Positions 12,670 through 17,943 of a DNA stretch of 17,943 bases are shown piece after piece. Position 1 is the first letter of the stretch, and every line of letters starts with the position of its first letter. The position numbers were made by a program, and so were the translations under genes. A model generated the notes under the pieces. That model saw nothing but the letters and a program-made list of their open reading frames with translations, was not told the origin of the DNA and searched no databases. This DNA comes from an uncultured Oscillospiraceae bacterium (GTDB lineage Bacteria; Bacillota; Clostridia; Oscillospirales; Ruminococcaceae), in the NCBI GenBank assembly GCA_900552845.1, contig USBC01000020.1, positions 1 to 17,943 of the forward strand, in the 5' to 3' direction.

Positions 12670-14712
12670 ATGCGCTTTTATGCGTGGAAAGAAAATTTTG
12701 CAAAAGCAGACCCAATGATTGTAGAGAACCACCCTCTGCCGATGTTTATGTGTCGTGTGCTTGCCTCGCGCGGCATCAAGGATAGCGCCGCAGCCAGAGA
12801 TTTTTTGAACGCATCTCAAACCCTGAGTGATCCGATGTTGATGCATGACATGGAGAAGGCGGTTTCTATCGTGCGTTGTGCAATAGATGAGGGGAAAAAG
12901 ATACTTGTATTCGGCGACTATGATTGCGATGGGATCACCGCTACAGTAATGCTGTATGAATACCTTGAAGGCGAAGGGGCAGATGTATGCTATTACATTC
13001 CTGAACGCCTTGGCGAGGGATACGGGCTTTCCATGCAGACGGTAGAAATGATCATATCCTCCGGTATTGAGCTTATTATCACCGTTGATAATGGTATTTC
13101 CGCTGTGGCAGAGATCGCGCGTGCAAAGGAAGCCGGGATAGAGGTTGTTGTAACAGATCATCACGCCCTGCCGCAGCAGTTGCCGCCTGCCGATGCTCTG
13201 CTCAATTCCGCATTCGAGGCTGATGACTCTCCCAGCCGGTATCTGTGTGGTGCAGCAATGGCATTTAAGCTGATTGCCGCACTGGAGCAACAGGTGCAGG
13301 GAGACGATGTTCAGGATCTTCTGCTGGAACAATTCGGAGACCTGACAGCGATAGCAACTCTTGCTGATGTAGTTCCTTTAAAAGGGGAAAATCGCACAAT
13401 AACTCATATGGGGTTGGAAATATTAGCACATACCAATCGTCTCGGTTTGCAGGCTCTTGCGCGGAATGCAAAAGCGAACCTGACCGCTTGCCACAGCGAT
13501 ACAGTATCTTTTGTGCTGGCACCGCGGATCAATGTGACCGGAAGAATTGGAAGTGTGGATACAGCAGTACAGCTGCTATTGACCCAAAACGAAGAACAGG
13601 CTGAGTCACTTGCAGCAGAGATAGAAAAACTGAATGCGGAGCGCCGCAGGATAGAGGAGCTTATTTCCGCTGAGACAGAGGAACTGCTTAGGAAGAAGCC
13701 ATCGCTGCTGCACAGCAGAATTATGACACTGGTGGGAGATGACTGGCATTTAGGTGTTATCGGAATTTCTGCTGCCCGCATGGTGGACCGCTACCGGAAG
13801 CCCTGTATGGTGATTTCCTGCTCCGATGGCATTGCTCGCGGATCAGCACGCAGCGTAGAGGGCTTTAGCATAATAGATGCCATCACGGCGTGCAGTGATA
13901 AGCTGTTGAAATTCGGCGGACACCCCATGGCTGCCGGTTTCACGCTGACAGAGGAGAATATTCCATCTTTTATTGCGGCATTGGAGGAATATGCTGCAGA
14001 GCATTATCCCATTATGCCGGTTCAGGTGGTAAGGCTTGATGCAACAATTATGCCGGAAGAAATTACTATGGCAAATGTAGAGGAGATGGACAGGCTTTCT
14101 CCCTTCGGGTGTGAAAATCCAACGCCCATCTTTCTGCTTTCCGGTGTCACACTACAGTCTGTCAGTCCCATTGGGAATGGTAATCATCTGCGCCTGAGTG
14201 TTCTGGCAGATCGTTATACCATTCCAATGGTGTACTTTGGCACCTCAATCAGTCAGTTCCCTTTTACAGCGGGAGACCGTATTGATGTGGCATGCAATTT
14301 GGGAATTAATGAATATAATGACCAGCGGACGGTTTCGGTGCGGGTGGTCAATGTTCATCCAAGCGGCTGGCGGCAGGGAGAAGTCCTGCGCTCCGCTGCT
14401 GCATTTGAATCGATTCTGCGCGGAGAGGAAACCGCCGATGCGCCGGAGAACTTTACCCGCAATGATTTGATCGGCGTTTTTCGCTACCTGAGGGACAACA
14501 GCCCCATTACGGTGGGGACAGACGGTCTATACTATATATTGCGCAAAAAGCTGGAGGGCTACACTTACTTCAAGCATTTAGCGGCACTGCAGATCATGCG
14601 GGAGCTGGAACTGATGGAGGAAACTCAGCCGGAACGCTTTCAAATAAAAAACGGAGACAAAAAGGTGGAGCTTGAATGCTCCAAGACCTACAAGATGCTC
14701 CAGAAAGGATAG
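12670..14712 (+). CDS. recJ: Single-stranded-DNA-specific 5'-3' exonuclease RecJ
   Basis: This is a 680-residue DHH-family nuclease used in recombination and mismatch and base-excision repair. Visible metal-binding motifs are FGDYDCDGIT (81-90), VDNG (139-142) and TDHHALP (162-168); then INVTGRIGS, and the DHHA1-domain GGHPMAAGFTL with its glycine-histidine pair. An OB-fold region follows, and a C-terminal extension of about 110 residues, as in Firmicute RecJ, ends the protein. It is shorter than B. subtilis RecJ (about 786) but complete in motifs. ATG 12670 is chosen, with GAAGG 8 bases upstream; TTG 12640 is in frame but lies at the predicted transcript start and has no ribosome site. The relA ATG lies 7 bases after the stop. 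Confidence 0.94.
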   Translation: MRFYAWKENFAKADPMIVENHPLPMFMCRVLASRGIKDSAAARDFLNASQTLSDPMLMHDMEKAVSIVRCAIDEGKKILVFGDYDCDGITATVMLYEYLEGEGADVCYYIPERLGEGYGLSMQTVEMIISSGIELIITVDNGISAVAEIARAKEAGIEVVVTDHHALPQQLPPADALLNSAFEADDSPSRYLCGAAMAFKLIAALEQQVQGDDVQDLLLEQFGDLTAIATLADVVPLKGENRTITHMGLEILAHTNRLGLQALARNAKANLTACHSDTVSFVLAPRINVTGRIGSVDTAVQLLLTQNEEQAESLAAEIEKLNAERRRIEELISAETEELLRKKPSLLHSRIMTLVGDDWHLGVIGISAARMVDRYRKPCMVISCSDGIARGSARSVEGFSIIDAITACSDKLLKFGGHPMAAGFTLTEENIPSFIAALEEYAAEHYPIMPVQVVRLDATIMPEEITMANVEEMDRLSPFGCENPTPIFLLSGVTLQSVSPIGNGNHLRLSVLADRYTIPMVYFGTSISQFPFTAGDRIDVACNLGINEYNDQRTVSVRVVNVHPSGWRQGEVLRSAAAFESILRGEETADAPENFTRNDLIGVFRYLRDNSPITVGTDGLYYILRKKLEGYTYFKHLAALQIMRELELMEETQPERFQIKNGDKKVELECSKTYKMLQKG

Positions 14713-14719
14713 GCGAGCG

Positions 14720-16891
14720 ATGGACGCATTGTATAAAAAGCTGGAAGATGCTATTGAAAAATCCAACAAGACCTATGATCTGTCCCGGATAGAATCAGCT
14801 TATGAGCTGGCAAAAAAAGCGCATGAAGGACAGATGCGGTCGTCCGGCGACCCATATATATCCCACCCAATTGAGGTAGCAATTATTCTTGTTGGACTCG
14901 GAATGGATTCCGATACCATTATCAGCGGATTATTGCACGATGTTGTTGAGGATACTCCGGTAACGCTGGACGATATTGAAAAGCAATTCGGCGGAGATGT
15001 TGCCGAACTGGTGGACGGTGTGACAAAGCTTGCCAATATACCATACTCCAGCCGCGCAGAGCAGCAGGCGGAAAATGTGCGTAAAATGCTGCTGGCGATG
15101 GCAAAGGATGTCCGGGTCGTCATTATCAAGCTGGCAGACCGGCTGCACAATATGCGCACCTTGGACTACCGAATGCCGGAAAAGCAGCGTGTCAAGTCGC
15201 TGGAAACGATGGAAATTTACGCTCCGCTGGCACACCGGTTGGGGATTCGCAGTGTCAAGGAGGAGCTGGAGGACCTTTCACTCAAACATCTTGATCCGGT
15301 GGCTTATCATGAAATAGAACAGCAGCTTGCGCTGCGAAAAGAAGATAGGGAAGCATTCCTCAGCAATATTATCAAGCGCATTGAGGCGCGGCTGGAGGAG
15401 GAGCATGTCACCGCGCAGATCGACGGACGGGTAAAGAGCATTTACGGCATTTACCGCAAGATGTACATGCAGGGACGCTCCTTTGATGAGATCTACGATA
15501 TTTACGCGGTGCGTATCATTGTGGATACTGTGCTGGAGTGCTACAACATTCTGGGCATTATCCACGATATGCTGCGCCCGATCCCCAACCGGTTCAAGGA
15601 CTATATTTCCACCCCCAAGCAGAACATGTACCAGTCGCTGCACACCACCGTGCTGGATAAAGAGGGCGTGCCCTTTGAGGTGCAGATCCGCACCTGGGAT
15701 ATGCACTATACGGCGGAATACGGTGTCGCGGCGCATTGGAAGTATAAGATCGGCATGGAGGGCAAGGACGCGCTGGACGAGCGCTTGGCGTGGATCCGGC
15801 AGCTGCTGGAATCTCAGAAGGATTCCGACGATGTGGAGGATATCGTAAAATCCATCAAGACCGACATCGCGCCGGAGGAAGTTTTCGTTTTTACGCCGCG
15901 CGGCGATGTGATCCGGCTGCCTCAAGGCTCCACTGTGGTGGACTTTGCCTATGCCATTCACTCCGAGGTCGGCAATAAGATGGTCGGCGCCAAGGTGGAC
16001 GGGCGCATGGTCTCATTGGACTATAAGGTAAAGACCGGTATGATTGTGGAGATCATTACTTCCACGACGCAAAGCAACGGTCCCAGCCGTGACTGGCTAA
16101 AGATCGTAAAAACCAGCGAAGCACGCAACAAGATCCGCTCGTGGTTTAAAAAAGAAAAGCGGGAGGAGAACATTGCCGAGGGTAAGCTGGCGCTGGAAAA
16201 GGAAATGCGCCGCAACCTTATCGCACCCCCGCCGGAGGAACGGGAAAAGTTTATCGCGGATATCGCGGCTCGGCAGAAATACAACACGGTAGACGATTTT
16301 TATGCGTCTATCGGCTACGGCGGCGTTTCGCTGGAAAAGATCATGCCGCGCGTGAAGGACGACTTTATCCGCCTGTACCGCAAGCCGGAGCAGACGCTGG
16401 CGCCGACCGCGAAAAAGACCTCGCAGAAAGCCTCCAACGGCGTTATCGTGGAGGGGCTGGAGGGGTGCCTTATCAAGTTTGCCCGCTGCTGCAATCCGCT
16501 GCCCGGTGATGAGATCGTCGGCTTTATCACCCGTGGCTTTGGTGTTTCCATTCATAAGTGCGACTGCGCCAATGTGGTGAATGCCCGCCGCCGTGGGGAA
16601 GATCCCGAACGCTGGGTGAAAGCGACATGGGCAAGTAAGGTGAAGGAAACCTTTAAATCCACTTTGGATATCCTTGCTTCCGACCGGATCGGCATTCTGG
16701 CAGATGTGAGCGTGCAGCTTGGCAACATGAGGATCCCCATTCATTCCGTTATGGCAAAGGAACTGAAAACCGGCCAAACGAGTATTCAGGTTTCCATAGG
16801 AATCAATGACTTGAACCAGCTTCAGACCATTATCAATAATCTCAGCCGGATTCCCGGCGTATCTTCAGTGAAAAGGGCGGTGCTTTCATGA
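14720..16891 (+). CDS. relA: Bifunctional (p)ppGpp synthetase/hydrolase, Rel family
   Basis: This 723-residue stringent-response enzyme has the standard domain order. The HD hydrolase domain shows SHPIEVA (49-55), LLHDVVEDTP (71-80; His73-Asp74) and LADRLHNMRT (138-147), so hydrolysis should be intact. The synthetase domain has GRVKSIYGIYRKM (236-248), YDIYAVRIIV and FKDYISTPKQNMYQSLHTT (292-310). A TGS domain (about 396-455, EEVFVFTPRGDVIRLP), a zinc-finger-like region with CCNPLPGDEI, and a C-terminal ACT domain (from about 650, LDILASDRIGILADVS) follow. ATG 14720 is preceded by AAAGGA. Codon use in the middle (about 15380-16600) is much more GC-rich in third positions than at both ends of the gene, which suggests a recombined segment. 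It overlaps dtd by 4 bases (ATGA). Confidence 0.96.
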   Translation: MDALYKKLEDAIEKSNKTYDLSRIESAYELAKKAHEGQMRSSGDPYISHPIEVAIILVGLGMDSDTIISGLLHDVVEDTPVTLDDIEKQFGGDVAELVDGVTKLANIPYSSRAEQQAENVRKMLLAMAKDVRVVIIKLADRLHNMRTLDYRMPEKQRVKSLETMEIYAPLAHRLGIRSVKEELEDLSLKHLDPVAYHEIEQQLALRKEDREAFLSNIIKRIEARLEEEHVTAQIDGRVKSIYGIYRKMYMQGRSFDEIYDIYAVRIIVDTVLECYNILGIIHDMLRPIPNRFKDYISTPKQNMYQSLHTTVLDKEGVPFEVQIRTWDMHYTAEYGVAAHWKYKIGMEGKDALDERLAWIRQLLESQKDSDDVEDIVKSIKTDIAPEEVFVFTPRGDVIRLPQGSTVVDFAYAIHSEVGNKMVGAKVDGRMVSLDYKVKTGMIVEIITSTTQSNGPSRDWLKIVKTSEARNKIRSWFKKEKREENIAEGKLALEKEMRRNLIAPPPEEREKFIADIAARQKYNTVDDFYASIGYGGVSLEKIMPRVKDDFIRLYRKPEQTLAPTAKKTSQKASNGVIVEGLEGCLIKFARCCNPLPGDEIVGFITRGFGVSIHKCDCANVVNARRRGEDPERWVKATWASKVKETFKSTLDILASDRIGILADVSVQLGNMRIPIHSVMAKELKTGQTSIQVSIGINDLNQLQTIINNLSRIPGVSSVKRAVLS

Positions 16892-17355
16892 GAGCGGTCG
16901 TACAAAGAGTGAGCGATGCAGCCGTGAGCATCGACGGTAAAATAGTAGGGAAGATTGGCAAAGGCTTTTTGATCCTACTGGGCATAACTGAGTGTGACAC
17001 GCCGGAACTGTGTGCGTATCTGGCAGAAAAATGTTCAGGATTACGTGTTTTTTCCGATGAAAACGATAAGATGAATCTTTCTTTGAAAGATGTGGCGGGA
17101 GAGGTGCTGGTTGTTTCGCAGTTTACACTGTATGGCGATTGCCGCAAGGGCAAGCGTCCATCATTCATTGCGGCAGCAAGACCTGAGATTGCAATCCCGC
17201 TGTATGAACGGTTTGTTGCCGAGCTGCGCGACCGTGACCTCCATGTAGAGACTGGAGAATTTGGAGCGAATATGATGGTTTCACTTATCAATGATGGTCC
17301 GGTAACACTGATCCTCGATACCGAGGAAATGCGCACCGGTCGGTTGGAAAAATAA
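16888..17355 (+). CDS. dtd: D-aminoacyl-tRNA deacylase
   Basis: This 155-residue cytosolic homodimeric enzyme hydrolyses D-aminoacyl-tRNAs (and Gly-tRNA-Ala), protecting translation from wrong-chirality amino acids. Both active-site signatures are present: SQFTLYGD (77-84) and the cross-subunit Gly-Pro in NDGPVT (135-140). The N-terminal MRAVVQRVSDAAVSI is diagnostic and length is typical. The ATG shares bases with the relA TGA (ATGA overlap), so translation is coupled. The relA-dtd order is common in Firmicutes. Confidence 0.96.
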   Translation: MRAVVQRVSDAAVSIDGKIVGKIGKGFLILLGITECDTPELCAYLAEKCSGLRVFSDENDKMNLSLKDVAGEVLVVSQFTLYGDCRKGKRPSFIAAARPEIAIPLYERFVAELRDRDLHVETGEFGANMMVSLINDGPVTLILDTEEMRTGRLEK

Positions 17356-17371
17356 AAGGAGTTGACAATAC

Positions 17372-17943
17372 ATGAGAGTTATATCTGTACCGATGCATTG
17401 CTTTGCATCGAACTGTTATTTGGTGGTCAGTGAAAAGGGCAACTGCGCTATAATAGATCCCGGCATGGAGCCTGAGAACATCATTAAGAGCATCGAAGAG
17501 AATCATTTGTCGCCAAAAATGATTCTGCTGACCCATGGGCATTATGATCATTTTTGCGCAGTACCGGGATTGAAGGAGCATTATCTGGAGATACAGCTCA
17601 TGGCAGCCGAAAAGGAACTGCCGCTTCTCAGCGACCCCAAAAAGAATTACAGCGCCACTGCTGTCGGTAAAGCGATCGTACTTGCCCCCGATCGTCTTTT
17701 GAAAGAGGGCGATAAAATCGAACTGGACGAGCTTGAATTTACCGTATGGGAAACCCCCGGCCATACTGCAGGCTGCTTGACTTACTTCTGCGGCGATGCT
17801 GTCTTTACAGGTGATACCTTGTTTGTGCAGAGCTGCGGTCGCACAGATATGTATAGCAGTGATTTTATGGACATGGTTGACTCACTGAGCCGTTTGCGCT
17901 CCGTCAAAACCAATTACCACATGTACCCCGGACATGAACAGGA
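17372..17943 (+). CDS. Metallo-beta-lactamase-fold hydrolase (glyoxalase II-like), 3' end cut by the window
   Basis: The first 190 codons are present. The two-metal MBL signature is complete so far: THGHYDH (54-60; His55, His57, Asp59, His60), PGHTAGC with His131, GDTLF with Asp148, and YPGHEQ with His188 just before the window ends. This places it in the hydroxyacylglutathione hydrolase-like group of small MBL proteins of about 205-215 residues, so probably only 15-25 residues are missing. The exact substrate (thioester, lactone or other) cannot be read. The ATG at 17372 follows AAAGGAG (17356-17361) and lies 16 bases after dtd, which makes it a probable fourth gene of the recJ-relA-dtd transcript. 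Confidence 0.9.
   Translation, partial: MRVISVPMHCFASNCYLVVSEKGNCAIIDPGMEPENIIKSIEENHLSPKMILLTHGHYDHFCAVPGLKEHYLEIQLMAAEKELPLLSDPKKNYSATAVGKAIVLAPDRLLKEGDKIELDELEFTVWETPGHTAGCLTYFCGDAVFTGDTLFVQSCGRTDMYSSDFMDMVDSLSRLRSVKTNYHMYPGHEQ

Noticed and set aside
17362..17367. TTGACA just before the MBL-fold gene
   Set aside because: No -10 can fit before the ATG at 17372. It is part of the spacer after the AAAGGAG ribosome site.

Overview
The window looks like chromosomal DNA from a spore-forming, low-to-mid-GC Firmicute of the class Clostridia. The evidence is spoIIGA-sigE, cdaA-cdaR, a Firmicute-type recJ-relA-dtd run, strong AGGAGG-like ribosome sites and sigma-A type promoters. An Oscillospirales relative is my guess, but the family cannot be fixed from sequence reading alone. 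I see no insertion sequence, phage gene, tRNA, rRNA or CRISPR array.

Layout. 1-462: the last codons of an amino-acid-activating AMP-binding enzyme, then a small DltC-like carrier protein. 472-2657: a metal and ion transport block. mntP (Mn2+ exporter) has its own promoter. It is followed by a consensus promoter, a yybP-ykoY-type Mn2+ riboswitch with an intrinsic terminator, and then an oadB-type Na+ pump subunit and a 43-residue OadG-like partner. 2684-4039: a VTT/TVP38 membrane protein and an overlapping lipoprotein gene, closed by a terminator. 4048-6220, minus strand: an operon read nth, a two-TM membrane protein, a DUF896 protein and a Sir2 deacetylase. 6237-7918: the divergent sporulation operon spoIIGA-sigE, with a candidate Spo0A-type promoter. 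7995-11002: a DivIVA-like coiled-coil protein, diadenylate cyclase cdaA and its regulator cdaR, closed by a terminator-like hairpin. 11017-12603: a COG2509-type FAD protein. 12600-17943: recJ, relA/spoT, dtd and a metallo-beta-lactamase-fold hydrolase that runs off the end.

Most genes are ordinary housekeeping or sporulation genes. The strongest unusual signal is at 1141-2657. An Mn2+-sensing riboswitch class, known for controlling Mn2+ exporters, sits directly in front of an orphan Na+ pump pair (beta subunit plus a tiny gamma-like subunit) with no decarboxylase alpha subunit in the window. The adjacent mntP lacks the riboswitch. This suggests that the OadB/OadG-like pair takes part in manganese or cation homeostasis here.

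Other points worth a look are a spoIIGA promoter with the atypical 22-bp spacing known from Bacillus, a GC-rich central patch in relA that suggests mosaicism, and a coiled-coil division-type protein linked to c-di-AMP synthesis.
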